From CAWUIO01 sp963922455 (GTDB lineage: Bacteria > Bacteroidota > Bacteroidia > Cytophagales > Microscillaceae): DNA of 64,000 nucleotides. A model generated the notes under the pieces. It saw only the letters and a list, made by a program, of their open reading frames with translations. It was not told where the DNA came from and did no database searches. The position numbers and the translations under genes are program-made. Location of the stretch: positions 33,585 through 97,584 of the forward strand of contig CAWUIO010000007.1 in assembly GCA_963922455.1 (NCBI GenBank), read 5' to 3'. Shown in pieces: positions 8,264-17,164 of the stretch; the stretch's first letter is position 1, and each line of letters starts with the position of its first letter.

Positions 8264-10192
8264 TTACTCAAATCGAATCTTTTTGATAAATTCTTTACCA
8301 CCGTGGTTTACTACCAACACGTACCAACCTCGCGGATAATTGCTAACATTCACCGATTGTTTGTCATTAACATCTATGGTTTCCAGCACCTGGCCATCCA
8401 ATTGTAAGATGCAGGCTTTTGTATCTTCTTGCGCCGGTTCGTTTAGGCTTACTTGAATAAAATCGGTACTAGGATTGGGATAAACGCTAACCTGTATTCC
8501 TTCTTCCCGGGCTAAACTCATCCACTCAGAACGCAAGACACTTCCATTCAAAAGCACGGTTTTCACTCGGTAGTATACTGTCCCGTTTTGAAGCGAATAA
8601 TCTGAATAAGCAAAAACCTGTACACTCGAGTCGGATTGTAATGCTTGTTGGGCCATTGATTCAACCCTTTGTCCATCGTAAGATCGCTCAACTTCAAAGT
8701 GAGAAACCCTTTGAGTGTTAGAACTAGTCCAGGTAATTTCATTATATGAAGGCTTAGCCTCCGCTTGAAGGTCTACGATCTGCACGGGTAGCGCATTAAA
8801 AACGGTCTCTACCGGCCAATTAATCACCACAGGTTCATTTATAACGATTTGAGCGGTAGAAAAATCTCCCCCATCTTCGGCGGTATCTGTGCTGGAACAA
8901 TTGATGCAATCTTGTCCTTTCGTACCCGAAATATTTAGGATGTTCATATTCATTTCACTATCGGTATTCAGAAGTACCACCCCCATACCTCCACCGCCAC
9001 CGGCACCGTGTTGGTGGGCGTGCATTACTGTCCCTCCGTGCCCGCCGCGCGTATCTATTGTGATCTGTGAAGGCCGTCGTACCGATTCAAGGTCTAAAAC
9101 GACTACACCTCCGCCACCACCACCACCGGCCCCATCATTTCCGGTTGAGTTAGGTCCGTTTTCACCCAAAGCGTAAATACCGTGATTACGGTCACTAGGA
9201 ATTTTAAGTCTATTGGCTTTAATCAACACGATACCTCCCCCATTTCCTCCTCGAGACGACAAGCGGTTGTTTTGTTGACCGCCGCCACCGCCGCCACCAA
9301 AGAAAATACGATTTTCAACGGCTACGTAATCTAGGGAGTTTCCTCGTAAGCCACCACCATCAGGGGCCGAACCAGGAGCTAATCCGGCCCCCAACCAACC
9401 GATCCCTCCTTTACCGCCCCGGGTTAGGTTACCCCCGCCACCGCCGCCGCCATTATGACTACTTCCTCCACCTCCGCCATTGGCCATGGCTCCTCTTCCG
9501 TAGGTAAGGCCACTAATGCCATTATAGTCAGCATCGGCTATGGATTCTCCTTTACCAGAATAATGCGCTGAGACATCAACTCTATATTGATTACTTACCG
9601 TAGCTCCGGCATAGTTATACGAGTTGGTAACGCCTCCTCTAAATCCCTTTCCACTTACATCTATATCAGCCCGTAAATTCAAATCATTTTCTACTTCAAA
9701 GGCTAGTACCCCTCCGTAACCTAAGATTGGATCCCAATCCAAGGCCGTTAAGGTCTGGGTTATTTTGGCATCTTGGTAGTGCGGGAAACTAATCAACTGC
9801 ACCATATTTTCAACATCGTACGTTCGCATCATTGCCGTGAAGTTAATCTGGTACCCGCCTGATATTGCCAGGATGCTGCTTACTTCGGCTATTTCATAGT
9901 TTCCAGCATTCCCGTAAGCGATGATTTCTCCAAAGCTTGGGGTATTTTGAGTTTCTATCCGGGCCCCTTTGGTTTGGTAAATCATCACCTGTTTCCCTGG
10001 GCCAAAAGCCTCGGTAAGGCTGATGTTGTTGGCTAGGGCCGGTTGTCCGATGGTTACACTCAACTGACCTATACTGGTCACCTTAGCATAACTATTAATA
10101 ATACCCCCCAAGCTTGTAGTTTGGGCTTGGACGGCATTTTGTGAAATTAAGAGAAAGATAAGAAGGCTAAGAGAATTTAGAATACGTGTCAT
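8264..10192 (-). CDS. Glycine-rich secreted protein with T9SS C-terminal sorting domain
   Basis: 642 residues. Signal peptide residues 1-23 ending AVQAQ. Residues ~25-220 are a beta-rich region with VMIYQTKGA and ISFPHYQDAKI. Residues ~230-430 are extremely Gly-rich, with repeated GGGGGGG runs alternating with short hydrophobic beta strands (GIVLIKA, GVVVLDLES, MGVVLLNT). ~475-560 is fibronectin-III-like. The last ~75 residues are a type A sorting domain: VSVYPNPSTDFIQVSL ... ILQLDGQVLETIDV ... NYPRGWYVLVV ... KKIRFE. It should be exported by Sec, passed through the type IX system and attached at the cell surface, possibly as an adhesin or matrix protein (inference). Confidence 0.88.
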   Translation of the reverse strand: MTRILNSLSLLIFLLISQNAVQAQTTSLGGIINSYAKVTSIGQLSVTIGQPALANNISLTEAFGPGKQVMIYQTKGARIETQNTPSFGEIIAYGNAGNYEIAEVSSILAISGGYQINFTAMMRTYDVENMVQLISFPHYQDAKITQTLTALDWDPILGYGGVLAFEVENDLNLRADIDVSGKGFRGGVTNSYNYAGATVSNQYRVDVSAHYSGKGESIADADYNGISGLTYGRGAMANGGGGGSSHNGGGGGGGNLTRGGKGGIGWLGAGLAPGSAPDGGGLRGNSLDYVAVENRIFFGGGGGGGQQNNRLSSRGGNGGGIVLIKANRLKIPSDRNHGIYALGENGPNSTGNDGAGGGGGGGVVVLDLESVRRPSQITIDTRGGHGGTVMHAHQHGAGGGGGMGVVLLNTDSEMNMNILNISGTKGQDCINCSSTDTAEDGGDFSTAQIVINEPVVINWPVETVFNALPVQIVDLQAEAKPSYNEITWTSSNTQRVSHFEVERSYDGQRVESMAQQALQSDSSVQVFAYSDYSLQNGTVYYRVKTVLLNGSVLRSEWMSLAREEGIQVSVYPNPSTDFIQVSLNEPAQEDTKACILQLDGQVLETIDVNDKQSVNVSNYPRGWYVLVVNHGGKEFIKKIRFE

Positions 10193-10315
10193 TTTATATC
10201 GTGTTTACAATTCAACGCTTTTACATACTGCTACTTCATGTTATGCAACATATAAGCCAAGCGTCAAAAAAAAGGTAAAGCCCTGATATACAAGACCTTA
10301 CTTTTTCCACAAATT

Positions 10316-10323
10316 CAAACATA
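10316..10323 (-). promoter_or_regulatory. Putative -7 box for the T9SS cargo gene
   Basis: On the minus strand this reads TATGTTTG (TAnnTTTG). It lies 124 bp upstream of the ATG at 10192. A TTG-like element is present only at a short spacing, so support is modest. Confidence 0.35.
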
Positions 10324-10362
10324 TTCTAAAATAAAAACAATAGTTTTATTTTGGGAATTTGT

Positions 10363-11391
10363 CTAATTTAGAACTCCTGGTATCACCGTGATATTTGCAA
10401 GCCTTCCTTTACGGATTACTACCGCCTCCAATCGCTCTCCAATAAATTTTTCGGTGAGGAGGCGATGTAGTTGATCGATCCCTTCCATACTTTCCCCCCC
10501 CAGCTTTATTAAGACATCGTCTTCTTGAAACTCTCGGTTATATGCGGGAGCGTCTGCCATAAGCTGATGCACCAAAATTCCGTGGGATTGTTCTATACCC
10601 AGGTTCTCTCGTAGCGTTTTACTTAAGCGGGTGGTTTGGCCAGCAATCCCCAACATAGCTCGTCGCACTTCTCCACTCCGGATCAATTCGCTGAGCACAT
10701 AAGCAGCCGTGTTGGAAGCCACGGCAAAACAAAGGCCTTGGGCCGGTAGTATTACGGCCGTATTAATTCCAATTACTTCCCCTTGGCTATTCACCAGGGG
10801 GCCCCCTGAGTTGCCCGGATTTAAGGCAGCATCGGTCTGTATCACATCTTCTATCAATCTCCCCGTCCGTGAACGAAGGGAACGTCCTAAGGCGCTCACA
10901 ACCCCAGTGGTCACCGTATGCTCAAAGCCGTAGGGGTTACCGATGGCGATGGCAATTTGGCCCACCCGTAACTGGTCAGAATCGCCCATGCGTACGGCTT
11001 GCAACTTGTCTGCTTCTATCTTTAAGAGGGCAATATCCGTGGCCGGATCATCCCCGATTAGGTGGGCTGGATAAACCCTACCATTCACCAGGTGGACGGT
11101 TATTTTATCGGCCTGATGAACCACGTGACTATTCGTGACAACATAGCCCTCTGAAGATAAAATAAAACCCGAGCCTGAGCCTTGGGGAGAGCCTCGCCTG
11201 CGCCCCCTGGTGGCCCGGTTTTTACTTTGTACTTTTAACTGGACTACCGAGGGGCTCAATGTCTCTGAAACACCAACTACCGTTTTGGAATACTCATCTA
11301 ACAATTGTCCATCTTGAGGAGTAGGTTTTGGCTTTCCCTCCTCTCCTGGAGGCTTTAGGTTTTCTTGATTACTTAATTTCTTATAATGCAT
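10363..11391 (-). CDS. HtrA/DegP-family serine protease with one PDZ domain
   Basis: 342 residues from ATG at 11391 (the GTG at 11400 also possible). The catalytic triad is visible: His in YVVTNSHVVH, Asp in DPATDIALLKI, Ser in DAALNPGNSGGPLVN. A PDZ-like region covers residues ~255-340 (LGIAGQTTRLSKTL ... GILVHQLMADAPA ... DVLIKLGGESMEGIDQL). Unusually, the N-terminus is charged and proline-rich (SNQENLKPPGEEGKPKPTPQDG) with no signal peptide or membrane anchor, so the protein may be cytoplasmic or its start may be mis-set. Members degrade misfolded proteins or act as regulated proteases. Confidence 0.88.
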   Translation of the reverse strand: MHYKKLSNQENLKPPGEEGKPKPTPQDGQLLDEYSKTVVGVSETLSPSVVQLKVQSKNRATRGRRRGSPQGSGSGFILSSEGYVVTNSHVVHQADKITVHLVNGRVYPAHLIGDDPATDIALLKIEADKLQAVRMGDSDQLRVGQIAIAIGNPYGFEHTVTTGVVSALGRSLRSRTGRLIEDVIQTDAALNPGNSGGPLVNSQGEVIGINTAVILPAQGLCFAVASNTAAYVLSELIRSGEVRRAMLGIAGQTTRLSKTLRENLGIEQSHGILVHQLMADAPAYNREFQEDDVLIKLGGESMEGIDQLHRLLTEKFIGERLEAVVIRKGRLANITVIPGVLN

Positions 11392-11587
11392 GGCACGCAC
11401 ATTTGGTTTGTTCTAGGGAGGCCAAAAGCATACCTTTTATGGCCAAAAGACAATTTGGCAGAACAATCCTTGGCTTTATGCTTTGTTTGGAGATTTATTC
11501 ACTTGGCATAAGACAAGATGGCAGGAAATACGTATAATAAAGTCTTGGCTGAAAAGACCAAGTGCAGCTTAATAACACACAATTGAT

Positions 11588-11715
11588 GGCTTAGGGATGG
11601 AACGGCCTGTTTGAGCCCGCTGCTGGCTGGGGGTGGGCCGGCGAGTAGTGACAGCCCGACCCGCGCTGGCAGGGTTTGGCCTATATCTAGCGATCTCCCT
11701 ACGCGGGGAAGCCCC
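11588..11715 (-). repeat. Structured repeat SR, copy 2 (subfamily B)
   Basis: On the minus strand: GGGGCTTCCCCGCG at the 5' end and CCATCCCTAAGCC at the 3' end. Closing helix GGCTT/AAGCC; second helix CCCGCG/CGCGGG; third helix CTCGC/GCGGG. Lies sense and 45 bp after the stop of the 100-residue membrane protein. It fills most of the 369-bp gap between that gene and the HtrA gene; nothing else was recognised there. Confidence 0.9.
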
Positions 11716-11760
11716 AAAGTGGTTTTAGAACGGGAAGAAGGAATCTTTGAAGCCAATTTC

Positions 11761-12063
11761 TCAACGGAAAATTTTGGCGATACGAGCAAACATTCTCTTC
11801 TCAAACTCCCAAAAAAACCGAAATTGCCCAAACAAAAAACCATAGCCCAGGAGCAAAAATTGATACACGAAAAGTACTAAGAAGAACTGAATGATCGCTT
11901 TAAACCCACCCGAAAAGTATAGATCTAGGCCTAGCCAATAACTCAGGGGCTTTTTGACATACACAGCCGTGGTTCCTGTACAAGCAAAGACCAAAAGTAT
12001 GATAAGCACTTGCCCTTTACTTTTAATTTGCCAGCGTTTTTTTAAGGAATCGAGCCATCGCAT
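11761..12063 (-). CDS. Small membrane protein, DUF6787-like
   Basis: 100 residues: basic N-terminus (RWLDSLKKRWQIKSKGQ), TM helix ~18-35, second long hydrophobic stretch ~58-80, and the C-terminal motif LFGQFRFFWEFEKRMFARI. Spacing of the two helices and GQFRFF...EKRM match the DUF6787 family common in Bacteroidota (recalled, not searched). Function unknown. ATG at 12063. Confidence 0.65.
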   Translation of the reverse strand: MRWLDSLKKRWQIKSKGQVLIILLVFACTGTTAVYVKKPLSYWLGLDLYFSGGFKAIIQFFLVLFVYQFLLLGYGFLFGQFRFFWEFEKRMFARIAKIFR

Positions 12064-12155
12064 GCCTTTTGAATAAAATTGTAAAAGAATGTATGTGAAT
12101 ATACGGGGAAAATTAGGCTTGAAAAAATAGGCCTTCTGCTTAAGGCCAAGTCAAG

Positions 12156-12494
12156 CTAAAAATTTTGGGCTTCCTGCAAAAAAAACTGGAAGCAGTCTTT
12201 GAGCCCGAGGTAAGAACGAAAAATTCGGTTGTATTCTTTTAACAAAGCCGGGCTTGCTTTGGGCTTTAAACGGGCAGCTTCCTTCATTTTGTCTAAGAGT
12301 TGCTGCGTTTCGTACAATTTTTTAGAGAAATCGCTACGAAATTTCCGGGCTAAGCTGATCGTATCTGGACTATGGGCTTGTAACAGAAAATCTACAAGAC
12401 TCTGCTGAAAAAAGTTGATTTCTGCCCGAACCTCATTTAATGATTTACAATAATCTTCTAGAGTCCAATCAGACTGGGTATAATTCTTCTTCAT
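12156..12494 (-). CDS. Small helical protein, unknown
   Basis: 112 residues, soluble and alpha-helical, aromatic- and Lys-rich, with no motif I recognise. It follows the metal-transporter operon on the same strand after a 102-bp gap containing a hairpin, so it may be separately transcribed. ATG at 12494. Confidence 0.55.
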   Translation of the reverse strand: MKKNYTQSDWTLEDYCKSLNEVRAEINFFQQSLVDFLLQAHSPDTISLARKFRSDFSKKLYETQQLLDKMKEAARLKPKASPALLKEYNRIFRSYLGLKDCFQFFLQEAQNF

Positions 12495-12551
12495 ACAGGC
12501 AAAAAACTTTGGTAAGTGTACCTAATATACCAAGAAGGTGGGAGTTTAACA

Positions 12552-12571
12552 ATCCGAAATCGGTTTCGGAT
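12552..12571. terminator. Hairpin at end of metal-transporter operon
   Basis: Perfect 8-bp stem ATCCGAAA/TTTCGGAT around TCGG, 26 bp after the last permease stop on the minus strand. There is no clean U-tract, so it may stabilise or stop the transcript rather than be a classic terminator. Confidence 0.4.
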
Positions 12572-12596
12572 GTAAGGTTCTTGATTAAAGACAAGA

Positions 12597-13499
12597 TTAT
12601 CCTTCCAAATGTATATCGCTTAGATCTAGGGAGCGCGCTTTTCTTCTCTGGGCCCATAAACCATGCTTAGGAGCCCAAAGAAAGGCCCATAAAAATTCCA
12701 AGCCGATCATAACCACCATGGCCCCCGCAATAGAACCATTCACCCAATTGGCCAAATAATAGCCCGATATAGAAGCAAGAACTCCCAAAATCACCGACAA
12801 AAGAAGCATTTTGGGTAAGTTATCGGTCAATAAATACGCCGTAGCCGCCGGCCCTACTAAAAAGGCTAGCACCAAGATGGCCCCCACCGACTCAAAGGAA
12901 AAAACAGTGGTCAAAGAAACGGCACCCATAAGACTGTAATGCCAAAATGTGGTAGAAATGCCCAAGGAAAAGGCATAGACCTCATCAAAGGTAGTCAGGA
13001 ATAAACCCTTATACCCCCAATAAACAAAGGCTATGATAAACAAAAGCAAGCCTGTCAACACCCAGACCGTGCGGGGCCCCAAGTCTAGCCCTTGCCAGTA
13101 GAAGCGGTCCAGGGGCACATAAGCAATCTCACCATATAAAACACAGTCTTGATCTAAATCTACTTGTCCGGCATAGGCCGAAATCAAAATCACCCCTATG
13201 GCAAAAAGGGAGGTATAGGCCAAGCCAATGGCTGCGTCTACTTGCATCTGCGCTTTTTTGGATAATACCTCAATAATCCAGGTTACCAAAATACCAAATA
13301 CCGCCGCCCCCAAGAGCATCAGCAAGGAGTCACGCGTATGGGACAGCAAATAGGCTATCACAATACCGGGCAAAACCGCGTGCGAAATGGCATCGCCTAC
13401 CATGGCCATCTTCCGTAATACTAAAAAGCAGCCGAGTAGTCCACCACATGCGGCTACCAAACTTCCTGTGAGTATGATCCATAGGGTATCTAATTCCAT
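12597..13499 (-). CDS. Metal ABC transporter permease, second subunit (MntD/TroD-like)
   Basis: 300 residues with about eight TM helices, of the ABC-3 family. N-terminal GGLLGCFLVLRKMAMVGDAISHAVLPGIV is the family signature; FSFESVGAILVLAFLVGPAATAYLL is the conserved coupling region. It begins at the ATG overlapping the stop of the preceding permease by 1 base (TAATG), so translation is coupled. It would form a heterodimer with the first permease to import Mn2+ (or Fe2+/Zn2+). It ends with a normal, short cytoplasmic tail, in contrast to its partner. Confidence 0.9.
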   Translation of the reverse strand: MELDTLWIILTGSLVAACGGLLGCFLVLRKMAMVGDAISHAVLPGIVIAYLLSHTRDSLLMLLGAAVFGILVTWIIEVLSKKAQMQVDAAIGLAYTSLFAIGVILISAYAGQVDLDQDCVLYGEIAYVPLDRFYWQGLDLGPRTVWVLTGLLLFIIAFVYWGYKGLFLTTFDEVYAFSLGISTTFWHYSLMGAVSLTTVFSFESVGAILVLAFLVGPAATAYLLTDNLPKMLLLSVILGVLASISGYYLANWVNGSIAGAMVVMIGLEFLWAFLWAPKHGLWAQRRKARSLDLSDIHLEG

Positions 13500-14791
13500 T
13501 ATTTTTTGGGGGCATAGGGAATATTCTGATCGTGGGGATCTTTGATAGGATACTCCAATTGATGTTCTAATTCTTTTTCTAATTCCGGGGTGATAATATG
13601 CTCAATGGCTTCGGCATCTTCGTGCACGTGGTCGGAGGCCAAGTGCATATATTTGCTAATGTAAATCTCCCATAAGCGGTGTACCCGGATGATCCTTCGG
13701 GCTTCTTGGATACCTTGTTCCGTTAAAGAGCATGCTCCTCCCCCTTGGCTAGCCAAAAGCCCTTTCCGGCCTAAACGTTTTAAGCCCATATTCAATCGGG
13801 AGGGGGGAAAATGACGTCGAGCCTGTATCTCCTCGCGACTTCGTTTTTGCTCATACGATGCATCCGGCTCGCCCAAATGATAAAAACACTTTAAAATATT
13901 TTCTTCTAAAATCTTGATCTGGTTTTGCTTATGCATCCAGTACTGGCGCAATACGCCTTTGCGGGTGCCTAAAAAAGCTGAAATGAGAGCTATAAGGCTT
14001 AAAATTAAGACAATCCACGGGCCGGTGGGCATTTTGGGCCATATTAAGGAAATGCCCGCACCTAAAAAGCCCCCACTAGCTCCTAAAATAGCCGAAGTAA
14101 ACAGCATCACTCTAAAATCACTGGTCCAATACTTGGCCGCAATCCCCGGGCTTATCAGTAAAGCGGCCATCAATACCACACCCACCGCTTGGATGCCCAT
14201 AGCGATGGCCGATACTGTAAACACCGATAGTAATAATTCTAAGGCAAAAACGGGAAAGCCGGTAGTAAGTGCAAAGTCCCGATCGAATATCAATAAGCGA
14301 AGGGGGCGGTATAGCAAACTCACAAACAAAAAAACGAAGGCCCCAAATACCAGAAAAGTATACCCATCCTGCTCCATCAAAGCGGCCGCCTTGCCAAACA
14401 GAAATTTATCCAAGCCTGATTGGGCAGCATTGCCTGAGTGTTGGATAGAGGTGAGCATTAATATACCCAGACCATAAAAAATAGAAAGAACCAAGGCAAT
14501 GGCCGTATCACTTTTAATGCGTGAATTTTGGCTAATCCAGTCAATAAACCGCAAAGAAATCCAACCACTCACAAAAGCACCCGGCAAGAGTACCCAAAAT
14601 GCCTTGGTCTCGAAAATTAAAAATGCCAAACACACGCCCGGCAGAATGGAGTGGGAAATGGCATCTCCCACCAAGGCTTGCTTTCGTAATAAAGTCAAAC
14701 TACCGATGGTAGCCGAACTGGCACAAATGGCCATCACTCCCAACATTACCCATCGGGCATTTGGGTCCAACAGGTCAGGCAAAAATTCCAT
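13499..14791 (-). CDS. Metal ABC permease fused to a DtxR/MntR-like regulator domain
   Basis: 430 residues. ATG at 14791 is chosen because AAGGAG sits 5 bp upstream; a TTG start at 14809 is less likely. Residues ~1-275 are an ABC-3 permease (SLTLLRKQALVGDAISHSILPGV; AVGVVLMAALLISPGIAAKYW). After a basic linker (RKGVLRQYWMHKQNQIKIL), residues ~295-430 form a winged helix (FPPSRLNMGLKRLGRKGLL) and a DtxR-type dimerisation/metal region: IIRVHRLWEIYI, VHEDAEAIEHIIT and YPIKDPHDQNIP. His and E-x-x-E-H ligands of MntR are retained, while the N-terminal Asp/Glu ligands are displaced by the fusion. It could sense metal at the membrane. Confidence 0.9.
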   Translation of the reverse strand: MEFLPDLLDPNARWVMLGVMAICASSATIGSLTLLRKQALVGDAISHSILPGVCLAFLIFETKAFWVLLPGAFVSGWISLRFIDWISQNSRIKSDTAIALVLSIFYGLGILMLTSIQHSGNAAQSGLDKFLFGKAAALMEQDGYTFLVFGAFVFLFVSLLYRPLRLLIFDRDFALTTGFPVFALELLLSVFTVSAIAMGIQAVGVVLMAALLISPGIAAKYWTSDFRVMLFTSAILGASGGFLGAGISLIWPKMPTGPWIVLILSLIALISAFLGTRKGVLRQYWMHKQNQIKILEENILKCFYHLGEPDASYEQKRSREEIQARRHFPPSRLNMGLKRLGRKGLLASQGGGACSLTEQGIQEARRIIRVHRLWEIYISKYMHLASDHVHEDAEAIEHIITPELEKELEHQLEYPIKDPHDQNIPYAPKK

Positions 14792-14809
14792 AATGGCTCC
14801 TTCTAACAA

Positions 14810-15601
14810 TTAAGACGATTCCCGCATGGGGTGCTGACGGGCTTGAATTAAATCGCCGACTTTACTCAAAATATTGAGTTTTCCCCCATAGGTTTCGTAT
14901 AGTAAATCAGTCTGAAAGACTTTTGCTAAGGGGCCTGAGGCTACTAAACGGGTATTTAATAAAACCAACCAGTCAAAATACTCAGAAACGGTTTGTAAAT
15001 CATGGTGTACCACCAAAATGGTCTTCCCTTGGGCCCGCATATTTTTTAAGAGCTTGACAATGGCTCTCTCGGTTGCCGCATCCACTCCCACAAAAGGCTC
15101 ATCCATCAAGTATAAATCGGCCTCTTGAGCCAAAGCCCGGGCCAAAAAAACTCTTTGTTGTTGTCCTCCAGAAAGTTCGGAAATTTGCCGCTTGCGGAAA
15201 CCTTCCATGTTGACTTCTGCTAGACAACGCTCTACAATATCCCAGTCTTCTGGGGTATACCTGCCCCATATATTTTTGGGATTTGCCCGCCCCATCATGA
15301 CTACATCCCAGACACTGGCGGGAAAGTCCCAATCTACCGAGCCTCGCTGGGGCACATAGCTTACTTTTTGGCGAACGGCGTCCAAGTTTTGGTCAAAAAG
15401 CTTCACGTAGCCACTACTCAGGGGTACCAGCCCTAAGATCCCCTTGATCATGGTTGTCTTCCCCGAACCATTGGGGCCGATAACCCCAATCAGTTTTCCC
15501 GAAGGGGCCGTTAAATCTATATTCCAAAGTACCGGTTTTCTTTGGTAGGCTACGGTTACGTTGTGTAACTCCAAGACCGGGTTTTCTACATTCTCTACCA
15601 T
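14810..15601 (-). CDS. Metal ABC transporter ATP-binding protein (MntB/TroB-like)
   Basis: 263 residues. Walker A GPNGSGKTT, Q-loop YVPQRGSVDWDFP (typical of Mn/Zn/Fe importers), signature LSGGQQQRV, Walker B ADLYLMDEP and H-loop VVHHDL are all present. It powers import with the two downstream permeases. It starts 10 bp after the binding-protein stop and ends 18 bp before the permease ATG, so the four genes form one operon. Confidence 0.93.
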   Translation of the reverse strand: MVENVENPVLELHNVTVAYQRKPVLWNIDLTAPSGKLIGVIGPNGSGKTTMIKGILGLVPLSSGYVKLFDQNLDAVRQKVSYVPQRGSVDWDFPASVWDVVMMGRANPKNIWGRYTPEDWDIVERCLAEVNMEGFRKRQISELSGGQQQRVFLARALAQEADLYLMDEPFVGVDAATERAIVKLLKNMRAQGKTILVVHHDLQTVSEYFDWLVLLNTRLVASGPLAKVFQTDLLYETYGGKLNILSKVGDLIQARQHPMRESS

Positions 15602-15610
15602 ACTCTTTGC

Positions 15611-16585
15611 TTAGCGTAAGGACTGATAAATCGTATTCACATTATACCTTACCATACCGGTATAGGTGCCCTCTGGACTCCCCTTTTCCCCCATGGCATC
15701 CGAATACAAGGCGCCTCCTATTACTACTTCATGCCCCTTTTCACGGCATCCTTCCACTACCGCTTCCAAGGATTTCCGGGGAATAGAGGTTTCTACAAAT
15801 ACAGCTTTTATTTTCCTGTCGACAATAAAATTGACCATGTCTAAGACATCTCGGAGGCCAAACTCGGATAAAGTAGAAATCCCCTGTAAGGCTTTTACCT
15901 CAATTTGGTAGGCCTTGCCAAAATAGGTGAAGGCATCGTGGGCAGTAATCAATACCCTTCTTTCCTGGGGAATACTATCTATCTTTTCTCGGATGTAGCG
16001 GTCCAAACTATCCAGGGATGCTTGGTATTGAGCCGCCCGGCCTTGGTATACTTCCTTGCCTTCTGGGTCAAAAGCTTGTAACTCGAGGGAAATTTCTTCG
16101 ACGACTTGCTTCCACAAGGGGATATCAAACCAAACGTGGGGATCATACAATTTTTCATCCGGGTTGACGGGTATTAGCCGTTCTGGAGAGATTACTTCTG
16201 CCACAGGAACGACCTTCTTTTCTCTTCCCAATTTGCCCAAAACCTCGGCCATCTTCCCTTCTAGGTGCAAACCATTATAAAAAATCATATCCGCTTCCCG
16301 AAAAAGTCTCAAATCATCCCGGCTCGCTTTGTACAAGTGGGGGTCTACTCCCGGGCCCATTAAGGCCCTAACCTCCAAACGATCACCTGCTATATTGCGT
16401 ATCCCATCGGCAATCATGCCCGTGGTGGCCACTATCAAAGGCAGCCCATCTTCCGATGGCCCTGAAGGCGGACCTCCAGTACAAGTCCATAGAAAGCAAA
16501 TAGAAAAAAAACCTAAACACTTAAGCCCAATTGCATACGTTTTTCTTAAAAAACGCTGCATATACTTATTAAAGCATAATTTCAT
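15611..16585 (-). CDS. Mn/Fe-type metal-binding lipoprotein of the ABC importer (TroA/MntA family)
   Basis: 324 residues from ATG at 16585; an ATG at 16561 (MQRFLRK) gives a more typical signal. Cys in FLWTCTGGPPSG is the likely lipid anchor. Metal ligands are visible in family order: His in GVDPHLYK, His in YDPHVWFD, Glu in VFVETSI and Asp in ALYSDAMG. This His-His-Glu-Asp set is that of Mn/Fe binders (PsaA/TroA); Zn-specific ZnuA uses a third His and a His-rich loop, both absent here. First gene of the operon, downstream of a palindromic operator. Confidence 0.9.
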   Translation of the reverse strand: MKLCFNKYMQRFLRKTYAIGLKCLGFFSICFLWTCTGGPPSGPSEDGLPLIVATTGMIADGIRNIAGDRLEVRALMGPGVDPHLYKASRDDLRLFREADMIFYNGLHLEGKMAEVLGKLGREKKVVPVAEVISPERLIPVNPDEKLYDPHVWFDIPLWKQVVEEISLELQAFDPEGKEVYQGRAAQYQASLDSLDRYIREKIDSIPQERRVLITAHDAFTYFGKAYQIEVKALQGISTLSEFGLRDVLDMVNFIVDRKIKAVFVETSIPRKSLEAVVEGCREKGHEVVIGGALYSDAMGEKGSPEGTYTGMVRYNVNTIYQSLR

Positions 16586-16638
16586 TTAGTAAATATAGTA
16601 AAGCTTTTCCGAAAAAAAGAGCAAGTCTAAAAATAAAA

Positions 16639-16652
16639 TTAGACAAGTCTAA
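16639..16652 (-). promoter_or_regulatory. DtxR/MntR-type palindromic operator candidate
   Basis: TTAGAC-AA-GTCTAA is a perfect inverted repeat flanked by A/T tracts. A second copy of the half site within the direct repeat CAAGTCTAAAAAT occurs at 16622-16634 and 16644-16656. It lies 54 bp upstream of the metal importer's first gene and resembles the TTAGG..CCTAA-type boxes of DtxR-family regulators. Confidence 0.6.
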
Positions 16653-16658
16653 AAATTT

Positions 16659-16970
16659 TTACCGGGAACTATATTTTTGTCGAAAGGCTAGTTTTTGAAG
16701 TTCCCGTGTAATAATCAATTCGGCAATAGCAGGTGCATTGCCATGACTGAGTGCCCAATCAAAGGGAGCCTCTGGCAGATCGATACGGTAGGCAATCTGT
16801 ATTAAACCCTCTATATCCTCTTGCAAATATCTTTCAAGCTGCTTAGTTAAAGCCTCTTTCAGTTCTTCAAGGCTTGTTTGTGCTTTATCCAAGTAGCTAG
16901 TACCGGCTGGTGTGCTTGGTAAATCCTGTTCTATGAGTTGGGCTAAAGGGGATAAGGACGGCATATCCAT
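16659..16970 (-). CDS. Small helical protein, unknown
   Basis: 103 residues, acidic N-terminal half, helical (SLEELKEALTKQLERYLQED), with the conserved-looking string FDWALSHGNAPAIAELI near the C-terminus. No known family. It ends seven bases before the operator of the metal importer. Same strand, so readthrough into that operon is possible. Confidence 0.55.
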   Translation of the reverse strand: MDMPSLSPLAQLIEQDLPSTPAGTSYLDKAQTSLEELKEALTKQLERYLQEDIEGLIQIAYRIDLPEAPFDWALSHGNAPAIAELIITRELQKLAFRQKYSSR

Positions 16971-17164
16971 ATTTTTGAATAGTGATTCGTTTACTTATGA
17001 TTATTTATATAAGAATACTTGAACTCAAATGTTTTAATAAGGAAGATCTGGTGCTTAGCCCCAGAATATAGCCCTATTTTCTCTTCCAATTTGTAGGAAG
17101 CCAAAAAACATGGTATTTTGAAAGGCAAATTATATGATCCCTATAACCTCAATACCCTTAGCAT

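Noticed and set aside
8889..9176. Pro-rich plus-strand ORF antisense to the glycine-rich protein
   Set aside because: GGN codons read backwards give proline; an ordinary shadow of a Gly-rich gene.
11499..11843. 114-codon minus-strand ORF overlapping the DUF6787-like gene and repeat copy 2
   Set aside because: Runs through the structured repeat in another frame of a real gene.
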